Assembly: GCA_028693695.1 (NCBI GenBank)
Contig: JAQUUV010000097.1
Span: 1-7,733, forward strand
Source: Syntrophomonas sp.
GTDB lineage: Bacteria; Bacillota; Syntrophomonadia; Syntrophomonadales; Syntrophomonadaceae
Reading direction: 5' to 3'
Length of the DNA stretch: 7,733 nt
Part shown: positions 1 through 5,043 of the stretch, piece after piece
How positions within the stretch are numbered: position 1 is the stretch's first letter
Layout: each line of letters begins with the position of its first letter
The notes under the pieces: generated by a model
Databases searched by the model: none
The model's input: only the letters and a program-made list of their open reading frames with translations
Told to the model about the DNA's origin: nothing
Translations under genes and position numbers: made by a program

Positions 1-146
1 CTGGCCATGAAATTAATTACATCGGGATTACATTTTTCGGCAGCTACTATTATATCCCCTTCGTTCTCACGGTCTTCATCATCAACCATAATCAGCATTT
101 TGCCCTCTCTAATATCGCTAATTGCTTCTTCTATGGTGTTAAACAT
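1..146 (-). CDS. ribBA: 3,4-dihydroxy-2-butanone 4-phosphate synthase, RibB or fused RibBA (N-terminal part, cut by window edge)
   Basis: The first 48 codons of a riboflavin-pathway enzyme that converts ribulose 5-phosphate to 3,4-dihydroxy-2-butanone 4-phosphate plus formate in the cytoplasm. The visible protein begins MFNTIEEAISDIREGK and carries the family hallmark DDEDRENEGD (residues 22-31), whose acidic residues bind Mg2+ and substrate. It starts at ATG 146-144, preceded by an AAAGGAGG ribosome binding site (GGAGG at 158-154, 7-nt spacing). The site begins only a few bases after the ribE stop, with 16 nt between the genes. It is third in a ribD-ribE-ribBA order typical of Bacillota, where this gene is usually fused to GTP cyclohydrolase II (RibA). 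The fusion cannot be verified because the rest is outside the window, so the symbol could equally be ribB. FMN-riboswitch control is inferred from operon position. Confidence 0.93.
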   Translation of the reverse strand, partial: MFNTIEEAISDIREGKMLIMVDDEDRENEGDIIVAAEKCNPDVINFMA

Positions 147-162
147 TGCACTACCTCCTTTT

Positions 163-810
163 TTATATGAAACCATGCTCAGCTAAATATTCAGCCGTTA
201 CGACGGATTTCTTTTTCCCTTCGCTTCTTTTCAGCAACTTCTCAACATATCTGCCTATAATATCGGACTCCAGGTTTACAGTATCTCCCGGTTTTTTTAA
301 TCCCAGGGTAGTCATTTTAGCTGTATGCGGTATGATAGATACTGTAAAACTATCCGCTAATACCTCGACAACCGTTAAACTAATTCCATCAATTGCTACT
401 GAACCTTTGGCTACCAGATAATGTAGCAAATCTTCCGGGGCCCTAATTCGCAAGACCTGGGCAATATCTACTTTTTGCTGTTCCACAATGGTTCCCACTG
501 CATCAACATGGCCCTGGACCAGGTGCCCACCCATCCGGTCTCCTAATCGTGCAGCTCTCTCCAGGTTAACCCGCTGCCCAGTTCCTAGATCCTTAAGATT
601 CGTTTTTTCCAGGGTTTCAGCCATCATATCGGCTGCAAAATTGTCCCGGTCAAAGCTGATTACGGTTAAGCACACGCCATTAATGGCAATGCTGTCCCCT
701 AGTTTTACGTCTTCCAGGACTTTTTTGGCTAGAATGCTAATTTGGCAAGAATTACTACCTCGGTCAATTCTTTTCACAGTTCCTAACTCTTCTACTATAC
801 CTGTAAACAT
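163..810 (-). CDS. ribE: Riboflavin synthase alpha subunit
   Basis: Catalyses dismutation of two 6,7-dimethyl-8-ribityllumazine molecules to riboflavin and 5-amino-6-ribitylamino-uracil, the last step of riboflavin synthesis. The 215-residue length is typical. The two tandem lumazine-binding halves are visible: one opens with MFTGIVEELG and contains SIAINGVCLTV, the second opens near residue 94 with GGHLVQGHVDAVG and contains SVAIDGISLTV. I place the start at ATG 810-808 because MFTGIVEE is the conserved family N-terminus. The GTG codons at 822 and 819 would add four or three residues, and they overlap or crowd the ribosome binding site. That site (AAGGAG, 827-822) lies inside the last codons of ribD, and ribD stops at 813, 2 nt before this start, so translational coupling is likely. 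Many Bacillota annotations use ribE for this gene; it is ribC in the E. coli scheme. Confidence 0.96.
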   Translation of the reverse strand: MFTGIVEELGTVKRIDRGSNSCQISILAKKVLEDVKLGDSIAINGVCLTVISFDRDNFAADMMAETLEKTNLKDLGTGQRVNLERAARLGDRMGGHLVQGHVDAVGTIVEQQKVDIAQVLRIRAPEDLLHYLVAKGSVAIDGISLTVVEVLADSFTVSIIPHTAKMTTLGLKKPGDTVNLESDIIGRYVEKLLKRSEGKKKSVVTAEYLAEHGFI

Positions 811-812
811 TT

Positions 813-1913
813 CTAACACCACTCCTTGAAGTATCCTGTTAGCAAGAAATCTTCTGAAAACTTTTGAATCTCCATTGATTTCAGTTCAAGTGCATCTTTC
901 ATAAATTCTATCCCCTGCCCACCAATCGGAGAGGGAGCCTGGCGGCCACCTATAATCTTGGGGGCGATAAACCAGTAGGCTTTGTCTAGCAGTTGGTGCT
1001 CTAGCAGGTAAGCATTGATTTCTCCCCCGCCTTCCACCAGCAGACTGCACAAACCCATTTCGCCCAGAATTCCCAATACTTTTTCCAGCGGTATGAGGTC
1101 GGAGTCTATATCTAAGCTGATAAGCTCTACTCCCAGGGCTTCTAGGGGTTCTCGCCTTTGGGAATCCGAGTTGCTGGAACAGAAGACCAAGGTCCGCTGT
1201 TCATGACTACTCCTGGCAATATTGCTGGTGGGAGGCAAATCCAAATTGCTATCAATTATGATCCGTACTGGATTCCGCATATCTGCTATCTCCAAACGGG
1301 TATTAAGAAAAGGGTCATCTTTTAATACCGTTCCTATACCTACCATTATGGCATCATAAATATTTCTTAATTGATGTACATAATGACGGGCATCCTCACC
1401 GGTTATCCATTTGGAATCTCCACTATAAGACGCAATTTTTCCGTCCAATGTCATAGCTGTTTTCAATGCCACAAAAGGAAGGCCGGTCTGGATATATTTG
1501 AAAAACACTTCATTCAGGCGACTGGCCTCGTGCTCCATTACCCCAAGCTCCACTTCGATGCCAGCATCTTTAAGCCTTGCAATACCCTTCCCAGCTACCT
1601 GGGGATTAGGATCGGTAGTGGCAATGACCACTCTTTTAATCCCGGCTTTAATAACCGCGTCTGCACAGGGAGGAGTTCTGCCAAAATGACTGCAGGGTTC
1701 CAGGGTAACATACAGTGTAGCCCCGACAGCCTGCTCACCCGCTTCATTCAGCGCATGGACTTCGGCATGAGGAGTTCCCGCTTGATGGTGATATCCTTCA
1801 CCGATTAGCTGCCCATTTTTAACGATTACTGCACCGACCATTGGGTTGGGACTAGTTCTGCCCTGAGCCCTGGCTGCTAGTCCCAATGCTCTTTTCATAT
1901 AAAACTGATCCAT
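813..1913 (-). CDS. ribD: Bifunctional diaminohydroxyphosphoribosylaminopyrimidine deaminase / 5-amino-6-(5-phosphoribosylamino)uracil reductase
   Basis: Performs the second and third steps of the pyrimidine branch of riboflavin synthesis: deamination, then NADPH-dependent reduction of the ribose. The N-terminal deaminase domain (about residues 1-145) has the zinc site HAE (His49, catalytic Glu51) and PCSHFGRTPPC (Cys74, Cys83). The C-terminal reductase domain has ALKTAMTLDGKIA and DAIMVGIGTVLKDDP, and ends with LLVEGGG and an IGGRQAPSPIGGQG stretch. The frame is open to a GTG at 1934, but I choose ATG 1913: it gives the usual N-terminus (MDQFYMKRAL) and 366 residues, and puts the zinc ligands at the numbers known for B. 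subtilis RibG. The GTG alternative sits directly on its purine run (AAGAG) with no spacing. Neither start has an ideal ribosome binding site, so the start is the uncertain part. It is first gene of the operon, behind the FMN riboswitch and terminator. Confidence 0.96.
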   Translation of the reverse strand: MDQFYMKRALGLAARAQGRTSPNPMVGAVIVKNGQLIGEGYHHQAGTPHAEVHALNEAGEQAVGATLYVTLEPCSHFGRTPPCADAVIKAGIKRVVIATTDPNPQVAGKGIARLKDAGIEVELGVMEHEASRLNEVFFKYIQTGLPFVALKTAMTLDGKIASYSGDSKWITGEDARHYVHQLRNIYDAIMVGIGTVLKDDPFLNTRLEIADMRNPVRIIIDSNLDLPPTSNIARSSHEQRTLVFCSSNSDSQRREPLEALGVELISLDIDSDLIPLEKVLGILGEMGLCSLLVEGGGEINAYLLEHQLLDKAYWFIAPKIIGGRQAPSPIGGQGIEFMKDALELKSMEIQKFSEDFLLTGYFKEWC

Positions 1914-1990
1914 TTCCTTGATAATATGAATCACCTCTTGACTTTGCTTTTAGTAGTTAGGACAATCAATTCTTTCTTCTATAAAAATGC

Positions 1991-2014
1991 AAAAACCCCG
2001 ATTGTAAGTCGGGG
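1991..2014 (-). terminator. Intrinsic terminator of the FMN riboswitch expression platform
   Basis: On the minus strand CCCCGA (2014-2009), a 7-nt loop CTTACAA and TCGGGG (2001-1996) form a 6-bp GC-rich stem followed at once by TTTTT (1995-1991). It lies between the FMN aptamer and ribD, with no gene between, so it is best read as the attenuator closed when FMN is bound. The 3' arm UCGGGG is also present inside the aptamer (2181-2176), which allows a competing pairing (see findings). Confidence 0.88.
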
Positions 2015-2074
2015 CAATAAGCAAAAGCGAGCACATATAGAGCGTACAGATCCATTAGGACGCACACCCATATG

Positions 2075-2188
2075 CCCTTCTTCTCCTATCCAGACTGTTA
2101 CTGTCGGCCTCGGAATTTCACCGAATCATGCCCAAAGGCTAGCGGGCTTTACCGCCGATAGGGAATTACACCCATCCCCGAAGAAAGG
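2075..2188 (-). ncRNA. FMN riboswitch (RFN element)
   Basis: A metabolite-sensing leader RNA that binds flavin mononucleotide. On the minus strand the hallmark blocks appear in order: CTTCGGGG, GGGTGTAATTCCC, ATCGGCGGTAAAGCCCGC, GATTCGGTGAAATTCCG, GGCCGACAGT and AGTCTGGAT followed by GGAGAAG. The closing helix P1 is CCTTTCTTC (2188-2180) with GAAGAAGGG (2083-2075): 9 pairs, one of them G-U. A terminator follows about 60 nt downstream and ribD about 160 nt downstream, so the expected action is premature transcription termination of ribD-ribE-ribBA when FMN is plentiful. Confidence 0.97.
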
Positions 2189-2211
2189 TAATTGTATATT
2201 AAATTTAGTCT

Positions 2212-2240
2212 ATATTAGCATCAACTTGCCTAACGGTCAA
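2212..2240 (-). promoter_or_regulatory. Probable sigma-A promoter of the riboflavin operon
   Basis: Minus-strand -35 TTGACC (2240-2235), 17-nt spacer, -10 TAATAT (2217-2212) with the extended-10 dinucleotide TG one base upstream. Transcription would start near 2205, about 17 nt before the aptamer P1 helix. The -35 matches consensus at 5 of 6 positions and the -10 at 4 of 6. It overlaps a short inverted repeat (GTCAA/TTGAC, 2249-2236) without a U-tract. Confidence 0.72.
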
Positions 2241-2250
2241 GCTATTGACA

Positions 2251-2616
2251 TTAGTTACTATTCCCCTTCAGGTTCTCATCAATAAGCTCTTTTACTTCTT
2301 TTACCATTATCCCACCGGCAAACTTGGGCTGACCATTAATAAGTGTTACTGGATATGGATAACCCATTTGTAGAACTTGGTTCATCACAGGATAATTGCC
2401 AATTCCAACTTGATCAACATCCACATATTTAACTTCCACTTTATCTCCATAAAGTTTTTTGAGTTCTTCTGTCATTTGATTAGTCAATTCCGAAAAATCT
2501 GTAGTTGTACCACAACTACCTGCTGACGAGCAGTCACTGGAACAGCTTCACCCTCCTGTCGACACCTGCGTGCCCTGGAGGACTTCTACCAATATAGTTT
2601 GATTATTTTCTGGCAT
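2251..2616 (-). CDS. Probable selenocysteine-containing thioredoxin-like protein (in-frame UGA at codon 23)
   Basis: No named gene recognised. Read from ATG 2616 with UGA 2550-2548 decoded as selenocysteine, the product is 121 residues: MPENNQTILVEVLQGTQVST, then GG-Sec23-S-Cys25, a Cys/Ser-rich segment (Cys29, Cys35), then MTEELKKLYGDKVEVKYVDVD, and YPYPVTLINGQPKFAGG before a final helix. This order (beta, redox site, helix, beta, helix, YPV with a likely cis-proline, beta hairpin, helix) is thioredoxin-like and resembles small YuzD-type disulfide oxidoreductases. A cytoplasmic thiol/selenol redox role is inferred. Support for the long reading: AAAGGAG ribosome binding site spaced 8 nt from ATG 2616, an open frame on both sides of the single UGA, and hairpins just downstream of it. 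The short alternative (2251-2487, TTG start) loses the first strand and all the cysteines. A point-mutated Cys codon, and so a pseudogene, is the other explanation. It sits between ppiB and the rib operon. Confidence 0.8.
2501..2533 (-). promoter_or_regulatory. Candidate bacterial SECIS element (two adjoining hairpins after the UGA)
   Basis: Counting from the base after UGA 2550-2548, hairpin 1 is CUGCU-CGUC-AGCAG (nt 15-28; 2533-2520), with a GU-containing loop at nt 20-23. Hairpin 2 is GUAGUUGU-GGU-ACAACUAC (nt 29-47; 2519-2501), 8 perfect pairs with a GGU loop at nt 37-39. Bacterial SECIS elements are short stem-loops with a G/GU in the apical loop about 16-37 nt after the UGA, inside the coding region. 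Hairpin 1 fits the distance best; hairpin 2 is the more stable. Which one SelB would bind cannot be decided by eye. Confidence 0.65.
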
Positions 2617-2673
2617 TGAAGATTCTCCTTTCAATTATGATTTTTCTGTAACCTTAATGTTTATCCACCCTGC

Positions 2674-2702
2674 ATGATACCAGTATTAGGAACAAAAAAC
2701 AA
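2674..2702 (-). promoter_or_regulatory. Possible promoter of the thioredoxin-like selenoprotein gene
   Basis: Minus-strand TTGTTT (2702-2697), 17-nt spacer, TATCAT (2679-2674) preceded by an extended-10 TGG. The -10 matches 5 of 6 positions but the -35 only 3. It starts 2 nt past the ppiB stop, and no convincing terminator separates the two genes, so co-transcription with ppiB is also possible. Confidence 0.4.
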
Positions 2703-2704
2703 CC

Positions 2705-3226
2705 TTACATTTTCTCAGGCTCAGGATATTCCGTGCCAAAAGTGTCTACGCTTACTTTTTTCATACGCTGGTCTTCTCGAGGCCGATCGTTCCTATCCCG
2801 TGGTACCTTCACAATCATATCCACTGCGTCCAAACCCTCGGTGACCTTTCCGAATCCAGCGTATTGTCCATCTAAATGAGTGGAATCTGCTGCCATAATA
2901 AAGAATTGAGAACCGGCTGAATCATTAGCCCTACTTCTAGCCATCGATATTACTCCCCGTACGTGTTTCAAACTATTAGGGAACCCATTTTGGGCGAATT
3001 CACCCTTAATGCCATATCCCGGTCCACCCATACCATTGCCGTCAGGATCTCCGCCCTGAATCATAAAACTAGGTATAACCCTGTGAAAAATTGTTCCATC
3101 ATAAAAGCCTTTATTTATTAGTGAAATAAAGTTGTTTACCGTATTAGGAGCGATTTCAGGATAAAGTTCTATACATATTTTGTTGCCATCTTCCATTTCT
3201 ATTGTAACTACTGGTGCTTTTTCCAT
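2705..3226 (-). CDS. ppiB: Cyclophilin-type peptidyl-prolyl cis-trans isomerase
   Basis: A 173-residue single-domain cyclophilin that catalyses cis-trans isomerisation of X-Pro bonds during protein folding. No signal peptide is visible, so it is probably cytoplasmic. Family motifs: FHRVIPSFMIQGGD (about residues 47-60, with catalytic Arg49 and Gln57), GMGGPGYGIKGEF, RGVISMAR, SAGSQFFIM and LDGQYAGFGKV. Where human cyclophilin A has Trp121 (just before LDG) this protein has His, as many bacterial members do, which usually lowers cyclosporin affinity. The frame is open to 3328, but I place the start at ATG 3226: AAAGGA lies 7 nt upstream, the protein then begins like other cyclophilins, and a strong promoter lies inside the supposed extension. 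ATG 3232 is a close second choice. The gene has its own promoter and is followed after 88 nt by the selenoprotein gene. Confidence 0.94.
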   Translation of the reverse strand: MEKAPVVTIEMEDGNKICIELYPEIAPNTVNNFISLINKGFYDGTIFHRVIPSFMIQGGDPDGNGMGGPGYGIKGEFAQNGFPNSLKHVRGVISMARSRANDSAGSQFFIMAADSTHLDGQYAGFGKVTEGLDAVDMIVKVPRDRNDRPREDQRMKKVSVDTFGTEYPEPEKM

Positions 3227-3305
3227 TTCCATCTTCCTTTCAATGTCTTGGTACAATACCTTTTTCCCAGTGCTAAGAATATTATGCGCTAAGCATATTA
3301 GTTCT

Positions 3306-3333
3306 ATTATAGCAAAGTCAGCCTGCAAATCAA
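3306..3333 (-). promoter_or_regulatory. Sigma-A promoter of ppiB
   Basis: Minus-strand -35 TTGATT (3333-3328), 16-nt spacer, perfect -10 TATAAT (3311-3306) with extended-10 TGC. The expected start near 3299 gives a leader of about 70 nt. The -35 lies 6 nt inside from the end of the mobile element at 3340, so the element stopped just short of the promoter. Confidence 0.8.
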
Positions 3334-3339
3334 CGACTA

Positions 3340-3370
3340 GCGTGTTATGGGGACGGTCCTTTTAACACGC
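3340..3370. repeat. Left terminal near-palindrome of the Y1-transposase element
   Basis: A 31-bp unit symmetric about its centre. On the plus strand it has outer arms GCGTGTTA and TAACACGC (8 bp), an inner GGAC-G-GTCC, and unpaired or weakly paired TGG/TTT between. Its inverted copy at 4220-4250 matches at 29 of 31 positions. The transposase stop (3378) lies 7 nt inside. Confidence 0.9.
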
Positions 3371-3377
3371 TTCCTGT

Positions 3378-4172
3378 TCAGGGTTTAGTTGTTATTCGTT
3401 CGACTACTCCCCTATTAACTCCCAATAAATTAGCAATCTTGACAATCGGCAGCTTGGTGTTGGTTCGAAGATCGGCAATAACTTTTTTCATTATGCTCTT
3501 GTTTTTCCTGATTTCATCCTGATTGACACCCGGCCAATTCTTCTTCATATATTGTTCCAGGTATGATTCTCCTTCTTTAAGGGTGCGAACAACCCCTTCA
3601 TCTTCGTCCATGAAATCATAATCATTGGTCTCCATTGAAAACCGCTGGAACTCTATTATCGCCCGTTTTTGATTATCGGAGATCATCCCCAGAATATATG
3701 CTGCATCCACTATTGTTTCTTCCGTCTGGTTCGGGACTATATAGCAGTGATAACTGCTCCACTTATACTGCTCTGGAGTTTCTACCAAGCCAGCTTTTAT
3801 CGGATTATTGTGGATATATCGGATTGCCGCCATAAGATACCGCTCATCTTCAATTGCTTCACTCTTGAATCGATCCTGAAATACATGCCCTACCCGGCAA
3901 TATCTGTTGTTAAAAAACATGGCATAGCTTGTCGCTATGCCTTTCATGATGATAGATATCTCGTTTTTGTCGTCCCGCAGAACCAAATGGACATGATTAT
4001 CCATTAAGCAATATGCATAGATCAATAACTCCTTTTCAGACTCTTTCTTCTGTAGGATTTCGATAAATCTCTGCCGGTCTTCATCGTCCCAAAAGATTTT
4101 CTTCCGTTCGTTACCCCGTAACATTATATGATAGAAGCCTGTGGTGCTATATTCCCTCTGCAATCTCGCCAC
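3378..4172 (-). CDS. REP-associated tyrosine transposase (Y1_Tnp / TnpA_REP family)
   Basis: A 264-residue single-strand DNA nuclease/transposase that cuts and rejoins hairpin ends through a 5'-phosphotyrosine link. The N-terminal Y1 domain (about residues 1-130) has YHIMLRGNER, the HUH metal site NHVHLVL (His60, His62) and the catalytic-tyrosine helix SYAMFFNNRY (Tyr83), followed by RVGHVFQDRFKSEAI and AIRYIHNNPIKAGLV, all standard for the family. The C-terminal part (about 195-264) is charged and helical and ends in a helix-turn-helix-like LPIVKIANLLGVNRGVVERI that may bind the hairpin ends. The frame is intact, so the protein may be active. It starts at GTG 4172, with GGAGG (4185-4181) 8 nt upstream. 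That site overlaps an inverted repeat (4209-4204 with 4189-4184) that could limit translation. Confidence 0.93.
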   Translation of the reverse strand: MARLQREYSTTGFYHIMLRGNERKKIFWDDEDRQRFIEILQKKESEKELLIYAYCLMDNHVHLVLRDDKNEISIIMKGIATSYAMFFNNRYCRVGHVFQDRFKSEAIEDERYLMAAIRYIHNNPIKAGLVETPEQYKWSSYHCYIVPNQTEETIVDAAYILGMISDNQKRAIIEFQRFSMETNDYDFMDEDEGVVRTLKEGESYLEQYMKKNWPGVNQDEIRKNKSIMKKVIADLRTNTKLPIVKIANLLGVNRGVVERITTKP

Positions 4173-4219
4173 TGGATCAACCTCCGATACTTTTCACCTA
4201 GTATATCGGCCTAACTGCA

Positions 4220-4250
4220 GCGTGTCAAAAGGACCGTCCCCACAACACGC
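4220..4250. repeat. Right terminal near-palindrome of the Y1-transposase element
   Basis: Inverted copy of the left end. In minus-strand sense it has outer arms GCGTGTTG and TGACACGC and the same GGAC-G-GTCC centre. Its two differences from the left copy (A to G at unit positions 8 and 25) turn A-T pairs into G-T(U) pairs. It begins directly after the TAA of the lipoprotein gene (4253-4251), so it would be the 3' hairpin of that mRNA, without a U-tract. Confidence 0.9.
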
Positions 4251-4931
4251 TTACATACTTACAACTTGTGCATCCGCGGGCAGTTCAAACAGATTATCTG
4301 CCTGCGCGCCTACTTTATAATTTTTATATTGAATAACCATAGAACCTTCCGAAGTTTTAGATTCTACCCTTACCGGCATACCAATATCTTTTCTGAGCCA
4401 CATTTTACTTGTATCAGCAGCTTCGGTCACTGTAACTACTACACAGTCATAACCATCCATCTTTTCCTGACCTACTATTTTCATTTTGGATGTATCTTCT
4501 TTAGCCCATTTATTGGGAAGGTCATTCTCATTCTTTACGCTGGGCATCTTCATAGCCGTCTTAGTATCAGGATTGTAAATGCATATTTCACCTTTGGAAT
4601 TCTTGATGGTAACCGACTTCATCCCCTCAGTTTCTGTTTCTATACGAAGTTTATCATTACTTACCCACATTTTCGCATTATTAGTTAATGTTTGACCCTG
4701 GTTAGTCATAGTGTTAATCATGTCAAAGGATACTTCATTTATCTTACTGGCAGATTTCATGATGTCTTGCAGTTCATTACCTGTACTACTATTCTGGATA
4801 TCACCATCCTTTTTTTGACTCTGGTCGGTAGTTGCCGGTGCGTTGGCTGGCTTATCCTTACTACACCCAGCCAAACTCAAACAGGAAACCATAAACAAGG
4901 ATACTAATAAAACCGTTAACCATTTTTTCAT
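4251..4931 (-). CDS. Lipoprotein with LolA-like (outer-membrane-lipoprotein-sorting-like) fold
   Basis: Predicted 226-residue envelope lipoprotein. The N-terminus MKKWLTVLLVSLFMVSCLSLAGC is a type II signal peptide with lipobox LAGC, so Cys23 should be lipidated and the protein anchored outside the cytoplasmic membrane. A polar linker (about residues 24-55) leads to a beta-rich domain with repeated strand patterns: FDMINTMTNQGQTLTNNAKMWVSNDKLRIETE, SKGEICIYNPDTKTAMKMP, KIVGQEKMDGYDCVVVTVT, KMWLRKDIGMPVRVESKT and VIQYKNYKVG, closing with LFELPADAQVV. That pattern is typical of the LolA/LppX-like superfamily, whose half-barrel binds lipids; the actual ligand here is unknown. The start at ATG 4931 is set by GGAGG 8 nt upstream and by the signal peptide, although the frame is open to 4976. 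It has its own promoter. The stop codon touches the mobile element, but the C-terminus looks natural. Confidence 0.85.
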   Translation of the reverse strand: MKKWLTVLLVSLFMVSCLSLAGCSKDKPANAPATTDQSQKKDGDIQNSSTGNELQDIMKSASKINEVSFDMINTMTNQGQTLTNNAKMWVSNDKLRIETETEGMKSVTIKNSKGEICIYNPDTKTAMKMPSVKNENDLPNKWAKEDTSKMKIVGQEKMDGYDCVVVTVTEAADTSKMWLRKDIGMPVRVESKTSEGSMVIQYKNYKVGAQADNLFELPADAQVVSM

Positions 4932-4975
4932 CTTATATTCCTCCCCCTCATTGCTTTTGTATTTAAGACCTCGCA

Positions 4976-5001
4976 ATACACAAAGTGGCTTCTTTGTATA
5001 T
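4976..5001 (-). promoter_or_regulatory. Hairpin in the lipoprotein mRNA leader
   Basis: Minus-strand ATATACAAAG (5001-4992), loop AAGCCA, CTTTGTGTAT (4985-4976): a 10-bp stem with one G-U pair. It lies a few bases after the predicted transcription start and about 45 nt before the lipoprotein ATG. No U-tract follows, so it is more likely a leader structure or 5' stabiliser than a terminator for the upstream SLH gene. Confidence 0.5.
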
Positions 5002-5012
5002 CATTAACAATT

Positions 5013-5021
5013 ATTGTAGCA
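5013..5021 (-). promoter_or_regulatory. Extended -10 promoter of the lipoprotein gene
   Basis: Minus-strand TGCTACAAT: TG (5021-5020), one base, then TACAAT (5018-5013), 5 of 6 matches to the -10 consensus. No good -35 is present at 16-18 nt, as is common with extended -10 promoters. It falls in the 112-nt gap between the SLH gene stop and the lipoprotein start. Confidence 0.5.
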
Positions 5022-5043
5022 TACATTTGAAGTATTCACTTCA

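Larger units (their letters stand above)
3340..4250 (-). mobile_element. 911-bp Y1/HUH (REP-associated, IS200-like) transposase element with 31-bp inverted ends
   Basis: One transposase gene bounded by inverted 31-bp near-palindromes (3340-3370 and 4220-4250, 29/31 identical). Each end can fold as a hairpin, as expected for HUH single-strand transposases that recognise structured DNA rather than double-strand inverted repeats. No target-site duplication is visible, which is normal for this mechanism. One side borders the ppiB promoter, the other touches the stop codon of the lipoprotein gene. The GGGGACGGTCCTTTT core resembles motifs I recall around similar transposases in other anaerobic Bacillota; that is memory, not a search. 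Confidence 0.85.

Noticed and set aside
2236..2249. A small inverted repeat (GTCAA/TTGAC) as terminator of the selenoprotein gene
   Set aside because: The stem is only 5 bp with no U-tract, and it overlaps the -35 of the rib promoter; it may be chance or an operator but is not a supported terminator.
1926..2285. A 119-codon plus-strand open frame
   Set aside because: It runs antisense through the terminator, FMN riboswitch and rib promoter; the sequence is fully explained by those RNA and promoter elements.
2251..2487. A separate 78-residue gene starting at TTG 2487
   Set aside because: No ribosome binding site fits this start, and it begins inside the thioredoxin-like fold, missing the first strand and the redox site. 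The longer frame from ATG 2616 with UGA recoding explains the region better.
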